Positions 35,319-44,585 of a stretch of DNA of 64,000 nucleotides are shown here, one piece after another. This DNA comes from Herbaspirillum rubrisubalbicans (GTDB lineage: Bacteria > Pseudomonadota > Gammaproteobacteria > Burkholderiales > Burkholderiaceae_D): positions 4,340,001-4,404,000 of the forward strand of contig NZ_CP024996.1 of assembly GCF_003719195.1 (NCBI RefSeq), read 5' to 3'. A program made the translations under genes and the position numbers. The notes beneath the pieces are model-generated. The model ran no database searches. It was not told where the DNA came from and worked only from the letters and a program-made list of their open reading frames with translations. Position 1 is the stretch's first letter; each line of letters begins with the position of its first letter.

Positions 35319-36569
35319 TCAGACCACGCCTTGGTCCCGCAGCTTCTTGATGTGGGCCTCATCATACCCCAGCGATTGCAGGATTTCATCGCTGTGCGCG
35401 CCCAGCTCCGGGCCCAGCCATTTGGTTTGGCCCGGTGTCTCGGAGAGCTTGGGCGTGATGGCGGGCAGCTTGACCGGCGTGCCATCGGCAAACTGGTGCT
35501 GCTCGAACATGTCGCGCGCCAGGAATTGCGCATCGTTCATCATGTCCTTGACCGAATAGATCTTGCCCACCGGGACATCGGCAGCCTGCAAGCGCGCCAG
35601 TGCCGACTCGATGGTCTGGGTGCTGCACCACTGCTGGATGGCGTCATCGATTTCCTGCGTGCGCGGCACGCGACCATCGTTGCGCGCCAGGCCGGGATCG
35701 TTGGCCATGTCGTGGCGACCGATGGCGCTCATCAGGCGTTTGAAGATGGCATCACCATTGCCGGCGATGACGATGTTAATGCCATCGCCAGTGGTATAGG
35801 TATTGGAGGGCACGATGCCCGGCAGCGCGCCACCGGTACGCTCGCGGACCACACCGGCAAAATCGAACTCGGGCACCATCGATTCCATCATGTTGAACAC
35901 AGCTTCATACAAGGCCACATCCACCATCTGCCCCTGCCCGGCCACACAGTCTGCGCCGCTCTTGCCGTTCCAGCGACCGCCGGTAACGTCACGGTGGCGC
36001 AAGGCCATCATGGCGCCGATCACGCCATGCAGGGCGGCGATGGAGTCTCCAATGGAAATGCCGATGCGTACCGGCGGCCGGTCCGGGTGGCCGGATACAT
36101 AGCGGATGCCGCCCATCGATTCGCCGATGGCGCCAAAGCCCGGCAGGTCGCGCAACGGGCCGGTCTGACCATAACCGGACAGGCGCACCATGATGGTGGC
36201 AGGGTTCAGATGTCTGAGGTCTTCATAGCCGAGCTTCCACTTCTCCAGCACGCCGGGGCGGTAGTTCTCGATGATGACGTCGGCGTCCAGGGCGAGCTGG
36301 CGGGCGATTTCCTGGGCCCGCTCATCCTTCATGTTGAGCGTGATGCTCTTCTTGTTGCGCGCCTGGACCGACCACCACAGCGAGGTGCCGTCCTTGAGCA
36401 CACGCCAGTGACGCAATGGATCGCCATCGCCGGGGGCTTCGATCTTGATCACGTCGGCGCCGAACTCGGCCAACATGCGCGAGCAGAATGGCCCGGCGAT
36501 GAGTGTACCCAGTTCGAGTACCTTGATGCCGGCCAGCGGGCCGGGCTTGGATGTGGCTGTGGTCATCAT
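35319..36569 (-). CDS. class III CoA-transferase (CaiB/BaiF family)
   Basis: The 416-residue enzyme moves CoA between carboxylic acids. Family features are LEGTLIAGPFCSR-like LELGTLIAGPFCSRMLAEFG, ADVIIENYRPGVLEKWKLGY, and the catalytic-Asp region RIGISIGDSIAALHG (Asp175). There is an odd stretch of about 13 residues (199-211, RWNGKSGADCVAG) between the usual DVTGG and GQMVDVAL, which looks like an insertion. The gene is upstream of a substrate-binding protein on the same strand, so the transporter may bring in the acid it activates. Its substrate is not known. Confidence 0.9.
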   Translation of the reverse strand: MMTTATSKPGPLAGIKVLELGTLIAGPFCSRMLAEFGADVIKIEAPGDGDPLRHWRVLKDGTSLWWSVQARNKKSITLNMKDERAQEIARQLALDADVIIENYRPGVLEKWKLGYEDLRHLNPATIMVRLSGYGQTGPLRDLPGFGAIGESMGGIRYVSGHPDRPPVRIGISIGDSIAALHGVIGAMMALRHRDVTGGRWNGKSGADCVAGQGQMVDVALYEAVFNMMESMVPEFDFAGVVRERTGGALPGIVPSNTYTTGDGINIVIAGNGDAIFKRLMSAIGRHDMANDPGLARNDGRVPRTQEIDDAIQQWCSTQTIESALARLQAADVPVGKIYSVKDMMNDAQFLARDMFEQHQFADGTPVKLPAITPKLSETPGQTKWLGPELGAHSDEILQSLGYDEAHIKKLRDQGVV

Positions 36570-36740
36570 GCTTGCACCGGATGCCTGGCGCGGCGTGCGA
36601 CGTGCGAGGTGCCGTGGGGCGACTCCGGTGTTCTCCTTTTCTTCGGGGACTCCATGCTATGGCCGGACATCAGAGGTGCAAGCCGGCAGGCGACATTCTA
36701 TTGCAGCGTGCGCGGGATGTCGCGCATTTCAGACACAAGC

Positions 36741-37337
36741 TCAGGTAGTGCGACGATCCAGCATGGCGCGCGCGATGGTGCCGGCATCCACGTACTCCAG
36801 CTCGCCGCCCACCGGCACGCCACGCGCCAGGCGGCTGACCTTCAGGCCACGCGCCTTGAGGGTCTCGCTGATGTAGTGGGCTGTGGCTTCGCCCTCGTTG
36901 GTGAAATTGGTGGCCAGGACCACTTCGGTGACCACGCCATCGGTGGCGCGGGTGATGAGCTTTTCCAGGTGGATGTCACGCGGGCCGATGCCGTCCAGCG
37001 GCGAGAGGCGGCCCATCAAGACGAAGTAAAGGCCCTTGAAGGTCAGGGTCTGTTCGATCATCACCTGGTCCGAAGGCGACTCCACCACGCACAGTTGGGT
37101 GTGGTCACGCTGGCTGTCCTGGCAGGTGTCGCAGATGACTTGCTCGGTGAAGGTATTGCACAGCGCGCAGTGGCGGATGGTGTCCAGCGCCTTGGCTAGC
37201 GAACGGCTCAGGTCGGCGGCCGCATCGCGGTCGTGCTGCAACAGGTGGTACGCCATGCGCTGCGCGGTCTTGGGGCCGATGCCGGGGAGCCGGCGCAGCG
37301 ATTCGGTCAGGAGGGTGAGACTGGAAGGCGTTTTCAA
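36741..37337 (-). CDS. recR: recombination mediator protein RecR
   Basis: This 198-residue protein acts with RecF and RecO to load RecA at gaps. It has the helix-hairpin-helix [20 protein letters not shown], the zinc motif [16 protein letters not shown], and the Toprim domain ([16 protein letters not shown], and later [18 protein letters not shown]). The start is TTG at 37337, overlapping the stop of the upstream YciI-family gene (TTGA). No ATG in a sensible place exists. Its linkage to ybaB and dnaX is widely conserved. Confidence 0.96.
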   Translation of the reverse strand: MKTPSSLTLLTESLRRLPGIGPKTAQRMAYHLLQHDRDAAADLSRSLAKALDTIRHCALCNTFTEQVICDTCQDSQRDHTQLCVVESPSDQVMIEQTLTFKGLYFVLMGRLSPLDGIGPRDIHLEKLITRATDGVVTEVVLATNFTNEGEATAHYISETLKARGLKVSRLARGVPVGGELEYVDAGTIARAMLDRRTT

Positions 37338-37636
37338 TTGCGGTCTACGGAATAGCGGAAGGCTTCGAGCGCCTCGGCCGTCATGGAGGGGACGAATTCG
37401 ATGATCTCGTATTCGGCCACGCCACCGATGAAGAAGGGGTCCGATTCCATGATGGCTTCGATCTCGGCACGGTCGGCGCAGTCGGCCAGGATGATGCCGC
37501 CAGTGCGTGGCACCTTGCGGCCCGACATCAGGAATACGCCTTCGGCATATTGCTGGTTGAGGAATTTCTTGTGCGCGGTCAGCAAGGCGTCGATGTCGCT
37601 TGCTGGCTTGGTGTACGTGATCGAGACGATGAACAT
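37334..37636 (-). CDS. YciI family protein
   Basis: This 100-residue protein has the ferredoxin-like YciI fold. The sequence shows [40 protein letters not shown] and [23 protein letters not shown] site six bases before the ATG fixes the start at 37636. It sits between ybaB and recR, an unusual insertion in this conserved cluster, and overlaps recR by four bases. The role is unknown; members are small enzymes or dehalogenase-like proteins. Confidence 0.88.
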   Translation of the reverse strand: MFIVSITYTKPASDIDALLTAHKKFLNQQYAEGVFLMSGRKVPRTGGIILADCADRAEIEAIMESDPFFIGGVAEYEIIEFVPSMTAEALEAFRYSVDRN

Positions 37637-37745
37637 GAAGCCTCCACTAAGCAATCCTGCATTCCACCAGAATCATGAACCATGAAGTTCTGCACTACCG
37701 CAACGCCTGGCAGCGGCCGCGGGTTTACCGCGGACCGCAGCGACA

Positions 37746-38072
37746 TCAGAACGGCATCTTGAAGCCCGGGGGCAGCGGCATCCCGGCGGTGACACCCGAC
37801 ATCTTTTCCTGGGCGGTGGCTTCGGCCTTGCGCACGGCGTCGTTGAAGGCAGCGGCCACCAGGTCTTCCAGCATGTCCTTGTCGTCAGCCAGCAGCGACG
37901 GGTCGATCGAGACGCGCTTGACATCGTTCTTGCAGGTCATCACGACCTTCACCAGGCCGGCACCGGACTGGCCTTCGACTTCGATGTTGGCCAGTTGCTC
38001 CTGGGCCTTCTTCATGTTGTCCTGCATGGCCTGTGCTTGCTTCATCAGACCTGCCAGTTGACCTTTCATCAT
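37746..38072 (-). CDS. ybaB: YbaB/EbfC family nucleoid-associated protein
   Basis: This 108-residue DNA-binding protein has the family pattern [19 protein letters not shown], the central [11 protein letters not shown] with acidic [20 protein letters not shown], and a Pro-rich end. Two ATG codons are adjacent; the first (38072) has an AAGGAG site at a spacing of eight. It lies 92 bases downstream of dnaX, as in most proteobacteria, and is probably cotranscribed with it. Confidence 0.95.
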   Translation of the reverse strand: MMKGQLAGLMKQAQAMQDNMKKAQEQLANIEVEGQSGAGLVKVVMTCKNDVKRVSIDPSLLADDKDMLEDLVAAAFNDAVRKAEATAQEKMSGVTAGMPLPPGFKMPF

Positions 38073-38164
38073 GCTATTTGCTCCTTGTTTCGATTCTCGG
38101 AATTCTATCGTGTTTATGGATGAGCCCGGCAAGGGCGCCTACTCTTGACTCTTGCATCGCTGCT

Positions 38165-40300
38165 TCATAAAGCCTGGATCGATCCCGGCACGATGGTGGC
38201 GCCGAACTCGCGCATCATGCTCACCACGAAGGGATCGCTCTTCATCTTCTGTTCTGCCTTGCGCTGGCGCTCGGCGCGCTCGGCCTCGGCCACGGCATTG
38301 GCGGTGTCGGAGACGGCACCGATTTCGGTCTCGACCCGGATCTCCTTGCCGAAGCGTTCGGACAGTACCGCCACCAGTTTATCCACGCTGCCCGAAGAAC
38401 GCAGGGTTTCCAGCGGGATACGCAGATGGAAGCAGACATTGCCGCCATTGAGAGCTTCGCAGCGTACCAGCTCGCTCTGGAAGGCCATCTGGTGCGCCAC
38501 GCCGCGCAGCGCGCTGAGGCTGGCCGCCAGGGTGGGCCAATGACCGTCCCAGCCCAGTTCGGCAGCGATACGGGCAGTTTCCTGCTGTTGCGCAGGCGTG
38601 GCGGACGGGCGCTGGGGTGCAGGCGGCTCTACGGCTGCCGCAGGGGCAATGACAGGTTCAGCTTTTTTTTCAGTCGCCTCGGCCATCGGCACGGACGGTG
38701 GCATAGCGGCGCTACCGGTTTCTTCTTCCCATGGCGGGATGGCGTCGAAGGGCGGCGGCTCGGGCATGTCCGGCGGCATCGGGCTGGCTGCACGCACGCT
38801 GCGAGTGGCGGCACTGGGCGCGGCATTTACAGCAGGCGTAGCGGCGGCCGGTGCCGCCGGTTCTGCAGCGGGAACCGGTGCGACCGGACGGGCTGCGGCC
38901 TTGCCGCCCTTGCCACCACGCAGCGCCATCAGGGCGGCTTCGCGGGCAGAGGTGGGGGCAGCAGCCGGCGGTGCAACAGCGGCAACGGGATCGGCGGGCG
39001 CGGCAGCAGGCGCAGCAACAGGTACCGGCGCCACTGCGGCAGCCGCTTGCACACGGCTGACCGGCGCACTGGTGACGGCGGCCTGCGGCGCCATGAGCGG
39101 TGCGGCCTGGCGTGGCGTGGCGGTGCGGGGGCCAGTGGCCCCGGTTGCCCCGGCTGCAGGGGCCACCGGGGCAGCGGGCACCGGCGCAGTTGCGCTGGCG
39201 CTGACCGGGCGGAAGGCCAACATGCGCAACAGCGTCATGCTGAAACCGGCATATTCGTCCGGGGCCAGGCCCAGTTCGTTGCGACCGTGCACGACGATCT
39301 GATAGAACAGTTGCACATGTTCCGCACTGAACTGGGCGGACAGGCGCAGGATATCTTCGCGGTTGGGCAGGTCATCGGCCAGCGCGGCCGGCACCGCCTG
39401 CGCCAGCGCGATCTGGTGCAGCAGCGTGCCCAGGTCTTGCAGGGCGGCGTTGTAGGACAGGCTGCGGGTGGCCATGTCGTCGGCCACGCCCAGCAGCGCG
39501 GCGCCATCCTGCACGGCCAGCGCATCGAGCACGCGGATCAGGTAGGACTGGTCAAGTGCCCCCAGCATCCCTTGCACCGCTTCCAGCGTGACCTTGCCGG
39601 CGGCATAGGCGATGGCCTGGTCGGTCAGCGAGAGCGCATCGCGCATGGAACCGGATGCTCCTTGGGCCAGCAGGCGCAGCGCCGGAGGGTCGAATTCGAT
39701 GCCCTCCTGGTGCAGGATGTTGTCGAGGTGGCTGATGATGTGGCCGGGCGGCATCTGCTTGAGGTTGAACTGCAGGCAGCGCGAGAGCACGGTCACGGGA
39801 ATCTTTTGCGGATCGGTGGTGGCCAGGATGAACTTGATGTGCTCCGGCGGCTCTTCCAGCGTCTTCAGCATGGCGTTGAAGGCGTGGTTGGTGAGCATGT
39901 GCACTTCGTCGATCATGTAGACCTTGAAACGCGCGTTCGAAGGGGCATAGATGGCCTGCTCCAGCAGTTGCGCCATCTCGTCCACGCCACGGTTGGAGGC
40001 GGCATCCATCTCGATGTAGTCGACGAAGCGGCCGGCATCGATGGCTACGCAAGCTTCGCACACACCACAGGGGGCGGCAGTGATGCCACCGGTACCGTCA
40101 GGGCCGACGCAATTGAGCGACTTGGCCAGGATACGCGAGAGCGTGGTCTTGCCCACGCCGCGGGTACCGGTGAAGAGGTAGGCGTGGTGCAGCCGCTGCT
40201 GTTCCAGCGCGTGCATCAGCGCGCGCACGACGTGTTCCTGGCCGACCAGGGTGTCGAAGCTGCGGGGACGGTATTTACGGGCGAGAACTTGATAAGACAT
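38165..40300 (-). CDS. dnaX: DNA polymerase III subunit tau (gamma possible by frameshift)
   Basis: The 711-residue clamp-loader protein has the AAA+ module. It shows Walker A GTRGVGKTT (45-53), the zinc ligands in the CVGPDGTGG to CGVCEAC region, Walker B in YMIDEVHML, and the sensor/SRC motif LSRCLQF. A long Ala/Pro-rich linker (about 365-560) follows, then the tau C-terminal domain that binds alpha and DnaB. An A8 tract at codons 544-546 could allow -1 slippage to a nearby stop (see the regulatory entry). Its place upstream of ybaB-recR is standard. Confidence 0.96.
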   Translation of the reverse strand: MSYQVLARKYRPRSFDTLVGQEHVVRALMHALEQQRLHHAYLFTGTRGVGKTTLSRILAKSLNCVGPDGTGGITAAPCGVCEACVAIDAGRFVDYIEMDAASNRGVDEMAQLLEQAIYAPSNARFKVYMIDEVHMLTNHAFNAMLKTLEEPPEHIKFILATTDPQKIPVTVLSRCLQFNLKQMPPGHIISHLDNILHQEGIEFDPPALRLLAQGASGSMRDALSLTDQAIAYAAGKVTLEAVQGMLGALDQSYLIRVLDALAVQDGAALLGVADDMATRSLSYNAALQDLGTLLHQIALAQAVPAALADDLPNREDILRLSAQFSAEHVQLFYQIVVHGRNELGLAPDEYAGFSMTLLRMLAFRPVSASATAPVPAAPVAPAAGATGATGPRTATPRQAAPLMAPQAAVTSAPVSRVQAAAAVAPVPVAAPAAAPADPVAAVAPPAAAPTSAREAALMALRGGKGGKAAARPVAPVPAAEPAAPAAATPAVNAAPSAATRSVRAASPMPPDMPEPPPFDAIPPWEEETGSAAMPPSVPMAEATEKKAEPVIAPAAAVEPPAPQRPSATPAQQQETARIAAELGWDGHWPTLAASLSALRGVAHQMAFQSELVRCEALNGGNVCFHLRIPLETLRSSGSVDKLVAVLSERFGKEIRVETEIGAVSDTANAVAEAERAERQRKAEQKMKSDPFVVSMMREFGATIVPGSIQAL
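38658..38671 (-). promoter_or_regulatory. dnaX: candidate -1 frameshift / slippage site in dnaX
   Basis: On the coding strand, GAA AAA AAA GCT GAA (codons 544-548) contains eight consecutive A. If the ribosome or RNA polymerase slips by -1, the next codons become AGC TGA, a stop after one Ser. This would yield a protein of about 547 residues that ends after the linker. It parallels E. coli dnaX, where an A-rich slip also ends in a quick UGA to make gamma. Upstream there is a GAGGCG element that might act as an internal Shine-Dalgarno-like stimulator. Confidence 0.5.
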
Positions 40301-40397
40301 GGGGTGGCTGCTGTCGGCTTTTTGGCTCAGGGGGGCATTTTAAGCTATTTCACCGCCGCCATCGCCTTTGCCTGCATGGCACTACCGCGCCAGTCGC

Positions 40398-41369
40398 TCA
40401 GGCCAGCACGCGACTGGCCTTCTTGCGCTCGTACATGGCGGCATCAGCACTGCCGAGCAGGGCCGACAGGTCCGGGTGGCGAGCCGGGTCGTACTGCGCT
40501 ACGCCCACGCAATAATCCAGTTGGTAGGGCCGTTGGCCGTTGCGGTTGAAGTCCTGCACGGCAGCTTGCAGGTGGGCCAGCACCACGGTCGAATCGGCCA
40601 GGGCGGTATTGGTCAGGAACACCACGAATTCATCGCCACCCAGGCGACCGATGACGTCGGACTCACGCAGGTTGTCCATCAACAGGCGGGCAAAATCGGT
40701 CAGCGCCCTATCCCCTTCGAGATGGCCGAAGCGATCATTGATCTGCTTGAAATGATTGAGATCGAAATACAGCAGACTGGCCGCACGCGCGCTGCGCTTG
40801 CTGGCAGCCATGGCGTGCTGCGCCAGCGTCGTGAAGCCACGCCGGTTGGAGACCCCGGTGAGCTCGTCGATGGTGGCCATCCTCACCGCGACCAACTCCT
40901 GCTCGACCATGGCCGCCAGGTCTTTCAACAAGGCCTGTTGCTCGGCATCGAAGCTGCGCGGCACGATATCGACCAGGCATAAAGTGCCCAGGTTGAAGCC
41001 GCCCTCGCTCTTGATCGGACAGCCGGCATAAAAGCGCAGGAAGGGCTCGCCGGTGACTTGCGGATTGTCGGCAAAGCGCACATCGAGCCGGGCATCGGGC
41101 ACGATGGTCAGTTCTTCGTTGAGAATGGCGTGGGCACAGAAGGAAATGTCACGCGAGGTTTCGCTGGCATCGCCCAGGCCGACGCAGGACTTGAACCATT
41201 GCCGATGCACGTCGATCAGGGTCACCACGGCCATGGGCACGTCGAACAGACGACGCGCCAGCCGGGTCAGGCGATCGAAACGTTCTTCGCGCGGCGTATC
41301 GAGAATGCGCAAGGAATGCAAGGCCTCGATACGGGCAGACTCATTGGCGGGCAGCTCGGCGATTGGCAT
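40398..41369 (-). CDS. GAF-GGDEF diguanylate cyclase
   Basis: The 323-residue soluble protein has an N-terminal GAF domain (about 20-155, with the RDISFCAHAIL motif and the GCPIKSEGGFNLGTLCLVD segment). A GGDEF domain follows (about 160-323). The active site reads RLGGDEFVVF (GGDEF at 243-247), fully intact. RESD, five residues before it, is an RxxD I-site, so product inhibition by c-di-GMP is expected. No EAL domain is present. It is a single gene; the GAF ligand is unknown. Confidence 0.92.
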   Translation of the reverse strand: MPIAELPANESARIEALHSLRILDTPREERFDRLTRLARRLFDVPMAVVTLIDVHRQWFKSCVGLGDASETSRDISFCAHAILNEELTIVPDARLDVRFADNPQVTGEPFLRFYAGCPIKSEGGFNLGTLCLVDIVPRSFDAEQQALLKDLAAMVEQELVAVRMATIDELTGVSNRRGFTTLAQHAMAASKRSARAASLLYFDLNHFKQINDRFGHLEGDRALTDFARLLMDNLRESDVIGRLGGDEFVVFLTNTALADSTVVLAHLQAAVQDFNRNGQRPYQLDYCVGVAQYDPARHPDLSALLGSADAAMYERKKASRVLA

Positions 41370-41624
41370 GGTTCATCAGCGCATGGTGGGACGTGGTTGC
41401 CGACGTTTGCGACAAGATGCGCCTCACTTTAACCGCAATTTTTTCGAGAAACAAGAATTAGTTAAGCACAAAACCGGGCTCTCTCGACAACCTCACCCAT
41501 CCCTCTGAAGCGACCGAACGACAGGTTCCCATGCACCCTGACCTGCCGTCGATCCAACCTTGGCGGCTGGACTCATGATATGGGGCATCCGCCCGAAACG
41601 CCCGTCCTGGGCGGCTCTCCTTTA

Positions 41625-41656
41625 GAAAATTTCACCTGATGAGAGATGAAGGTGAA
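41625..41656 (-). terminator. intrinsic terminator of the comEA-like gene
   Basis: On the minus strand, TTCACCT and AGGTGAA form a 7-bp stem with a 12-base loop. It is directly behind the stop codon and is followed by ATTTTC. It is short in T but well placed. Confidence 0.55.
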
Positions 41657-41658
41657 GA

Positions 41659-42069
41659 TCATTTCCCAGCAGCAGCGGGCTGCTCGCCCTTGGCCGGTGG
41701 GGCGGCGGTTTGCTTGTCCTGGCTCTCGCTGCGCGGGGTCTTGGGCGATTTGGCCGGTTTGGCAGACGAAGCCGCCGGAGTCGCTGCGGCATCGGCCGAG
41801 CGGGACTGGCCGTTGACCGTCAAGCCATTGGTGGAGAGCCTGACGGCAGACTTGTCCTTGATGCCCTTGACGCGCTTTTCCAGGTCGTCCCAGCTCTTGA
41901 AGGCGCCCTCTTTGGTGCGCGCTTCCAGGATGCGCTTGGACAGCGCCGGCCCGATACCGCGCACGCCATCCAGCGCGGCCTGGTCGGCCTTGTTGACGTC
42001 CACTTCGGCCCAGGCCAAGCCGGTGGCGACGAAGAAGCTGAGAATGAACAACAGGGTGTGCTTCAACAT
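41659..42069 (-). CDS. ComEA-like helix-hairpin-helix DNA-binding protein
   Basis: The 136-residue protein has a signal peptide (MLKHTLLFILSFFVATGLAW, cleavage near AWA-EV). An HhH module follows (VDVNKADQAALDGVRGIGPA, then LSKRILEARTKEGAFKSWDDL). The last 45 residues are low-complexity Ala/Pro/Lys/Ser, an added tail. ComEA proteins bind incoming DNA in the periplasm and help type IV pilus-dependent uptake. The window also holds minor pilin genes about 27 kb away. An AAGGA site precedes the ATG. Confidence 0.88.
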   Translation of the reverse strand: MLKHTLLFILSFFVATGLAWAEVDVNKADQAALDGVRGIGPALSKRILEARTKEGAFKSWDDLEKRVKGIKDKSAVRLSTNGLTVNGQSRSADAAATPAASSAKPAKSPKTPRSESQDKQTAAPPAKGEQPAAAGK

Positions 42070-42100
42070 GATGCTTCCTTTCGACTTTTGGTTGAGGAAA

Positions 42101-42136
42101 AAACAAAGGGCAGCCCACCATGCGGTGGACTGCCCT
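42101..42136 (-). terminator. intrinsic terminator downstream of hldA
   Basis: On the minus strand, AAGGGCAGTCCACC and GGTGGGCTGCCCTT form a 14-base stem with one mismatch-type G-T pair, with the loop GCAT. It is followed by TTGTTTTTTCC. It ends the hldA-side transcript before the comEA-like gene. Confidence 0.88.
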
Positions 42137-42196
42137 TGCTCAACGACAAGCCAGGCTGCCTGTTGACCGTAAAGCGACTAGAAATGCTCGCTTAAA

Positions 42197-43144
42197 TCAT
42201 CCTGCCAATAATTCCTCGCGGGTGACGGTGGCCGTCCCCAGTTTGCCGACCACGATGCCACCTGCACGATTGGCCATGGTGACCGCATCGACCAGCGAGG
42301 CGCCCGCTCCCAGCATCACGGCCAGGGTGCCGATGACGGTGTCACCGGCGCCGGAGACGTCATAGACTTCCCGCGCCATGGTCGGGAAATGCGTGACCTC
42401 GCCTTCGCGGTACAGGCTCATGCCTTCTTCCGAACGGGTCAGCAACAGCGCTTCCAGCTTCAGTTCGGTACGCAATTGCTGGGCGCGCGCGGTGAGGTCT
42501 GCTTCGTTCTTCCACTGGCCGACGATGCGTACCAGCTCCGACTTGTTGGGGGTGAGGATGGACGCACCGGCATAGCGGGAAAAATCCTCGCCCTTGGGAT
42601 CAACCAGGATGCGCTTGCCCAGCTTGCTGGCGGTGGCGATCATCTCGGCTACGTTGACCAGGCTGCCCTTGGCGTAGTCGGAAAAGATGATGACGTCGTA
42701 ATCGGCCACCAGCGAATTGAACTGCGTGAGCTTGTCGCGCAGCACAGTATCGGTGGGGGCTTCTTCGAAGTCGATGCGCACCAGTTGCTGCTGGCGACCG
42801 ATCACGCGCAGCTTGACGATGGTGGAGATACTGGGGTCGCGATTGAGATGGCTGTGGATGCCCATCTCGCCCAGCATGTGGTCCATCACGCGGGCCGGTT
42901 CATCGTCGCCGGTCACGCCCAGCAGTGCGGTCTGGGCACCCAGGCTGGCGGTATTGCGCGCCACGTTGGCCGCGCCACCCAGGCGCTCTTCCTTGCGCTC
43001 GACCCGCACCACCGGCACCGGAGCTTCGGGCGAGATGCGGTTGACTTCGCCGAACCAGTAACGGTCCAGCATGACGTCACCGACGATGAGGATACGGGCG
43101 GCGTCCCAGGCCGATGCGATATTCTTGTCCACGATTTGGCCCAC
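42197..43144 (-). CDS. hldA: D-glycero-beta-D-manno-heptose-7-phosphate kinase
   Basis: The 315-residue PfkB-family sugar kinase acts in the ADP-heptose pathway for LPS inner core. It shows ILIVGDVMLDRYWFGEV, VRVERKEERLGGAANVARN, DPKGEDFSRYAGASILTPNK and the catalytic VSGAGDTVIGT. The adenylyltransferase domain found in the fused E. coli HldE is absent, so this is the single-domain HldA (RfaE1) type. The start is GTG at 43144 with an AGGA site seven bases upstream. The partner gene (hldC) is not in the window. It lies 25 bases after ugd on the same strand. Confidence 0.93.
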   Translation of the reverse strand: MGQIVDKNIASAWDAARILIVGDVMLDRYWFGEVNRISPEAPVPVVRVERKEERLGGAANVARNTASLGAQTALLGVTGDDEPARVMDHMLGEMGIHSHLNRDPSISTIVKLRVIGRQQQLVRIDFEEAPTDTVLRDKLTQFNSLVADYDVIIFSDYAKGSLVNVAEMIATASKLGKRILVDPKGEDFSRYAGASILTPNKSELVRIVGQWKNEADLTARAQQLRTELKLEALLLTRSEEGMSLYREGEVTHFPTMAREVYDVSGAGDTVIGTLAVMLGAGASLVDAVTMANRAGGIVVGKLGTATVTREELLAG

Positions 43145-43169
43145 CTTGTTGTCCTGTTTTTTCTATCGC

Positions 43170-44549
43170 TTATTGCACACGCGCTGGCAGCGAACGACCG
43201 ATACCGTAGTATTCGACGCCGCTGTCGGCCATCACCTGGGGATCGAACAGATTGCGACCATCGAAGATGACCGGATTGTTCAAGGCTGCCTTGACGCGCT
43301 CCAGGTCGGGGCTGCGGAAGGCTTTCCATTCGGTGACGATGGCCAGGGCATCGGCACCCTGCAAGGTATCCATGGGCGAAGTGGCGAAACGGATGCGTTG
43401 CAGCAGGCTGGCGTCGTCAGCGAAATCCAGCTCCAGCACACGTGCCGCTTCCTTCATGGCCACCGGATCATAGACCGCTACACTGGCGCCGCGCCGCACC
43501 AGTTCGCCGATCAGCACGCGCGAAGATGCTTCGCGCATGTCGTCGGTATTGGGCTTGAAGGCCAGCCCCCAAATAGCGAAGTGCTTGCCGGAAAGATCGT
43601 CGCCGAAGCGGTTCACCACCTTCTTGCCCAGCACATGTTTCTGCAAATCGTTGACCTGTTCCACCGCGCGCAGGATCAGCAGCGACTGGTCATAGTCGCG
43701 CGCGGTACGTTCCAGTGCCTGCACATCCTTGGGGAAGCAGGAGCCGCCATAGCCGCAGCCGGCATAGAGGAAGCTGTGACCGATGCGCGGGTCCGAACCG
43801 ATGCCGTGACGCACCGACTCGATATCGGCACCGACACGATCGGCCAGGTTGGCCAGTTCGTTCATGAAGGAAATGCGCGTGGCCAGCATGGCGTTGGCAG
43901 CGTACTTGGTGAATTCGGCCGAGCGCACGTCCATCCAGTAGGTGCGTTCGTGATTACGGTTGAAGGGCGCGTAGAGCTTTTTCATCTGTGCCTGCGCGCG
44001 CTGGCCTTCGGGGCTCTGGTCGTGACCGATGACGATGCGATCAGGACGCATGAAGTCTTCGACCGCCGCGCCTTCCTTGAGGAATTCCGGGTTGGAGACG
44101 ACCGAAAAACTCAAGTCGGTCTTGCCGCGCGTTGCCAGTTCGGCGGCGATGGCAGCCTTGACGCGGTCGGCGGTTCCTACCGGCACGGTGGACTTGTCGA
44201 CCACCACCTTGAAGCCTTCCATGTGGCGACCGATGTTGCGTGCTGCAGCCAGCACATATTGCAGGTCGGCCGAGCCGTCTTCGTCGGGCGGGGTGCCCAC
44301 GGCGATGAACTGGATGTCACCATGCGCCACGCTGGCGGCCACGTCGGTGGAGAACTGCAGGCGACCAGCGGCACGGTTGCGCGCCACCACTTCTTCCAGG
44401 CCGGGTTCATGGATAGGGATGCCACCGTTGTTGAGGATATCGACCTTGCGCTGGTCGACGTCCAGGCAGAACACGTCGTTACCGAGTTCGGCCAGGCAGG
44501 CGCCGGTCACCAGGCCAACGTAGCCGGTGCCGATGATGGTGATTTTCAT
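43170..44549 (-). CDS. ugd: UDP-glucose 6-dehydrogenase
   Basis: The 459-residue enzyme oxidises UDP-glucose to UDP-glucuronate for polysaccharide or lipid A modification. It shows the NAD-binding start [33 protein letters not shown], the catalytic-Cys region [14 protein letters not shown], and the C-terminal [16 protein letters not shown]. The start at 44549 was chosen over an upstream in-frame ATG because MKITIIG is the normal beginning. It lies between lapB and hldA, so sugar-nucleotide and heptose genes are joined to the LPS regulators. Confidence 0.96.
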   Translation of the reverse strand: MKITIIGTGYVGLVTGACLAELGNDVFCLDVDQRKVDILNNGGIPIHEPGLEEVVARNRAAGRLQFSTDVAASVAHGDIQFIAVGTPPDEDGSADLQYVLAAARNIGRHMEGFKVVVDKSTVPVGTADRVKAAIAAELATRGKTDLSFSVVSNPEFLKEGAAVEDFMRPDRIVIGHDQSPEGQRAQAQMKKLYAPFNRNHERTYWMDVRSAEFTKYAANAMLATRISFMNELANLADRVGADIESVRHGIGSDPRIGHSFLYAGCGYGGSCFPKDVQALERTARDYDQSLLILRAVEQVNDLQKHVLGKKVVNRFGDDLSGKHFAIWGLAFKPNTDDMREASSRVLIGELVRRGASVAVYDPVAMKEAARVLELDFADDASLLQRIRFATSPMDTLQGADALAIVTEWKAFRSPDLERVKAALNNPVIFDGRNLFDPQVMADSGVEYYGIGRSLPARVQ

Positions 44550-44585
44550 GGTAGATCCAGGTTCCAAGTACGGCCGTTGCAGGCC

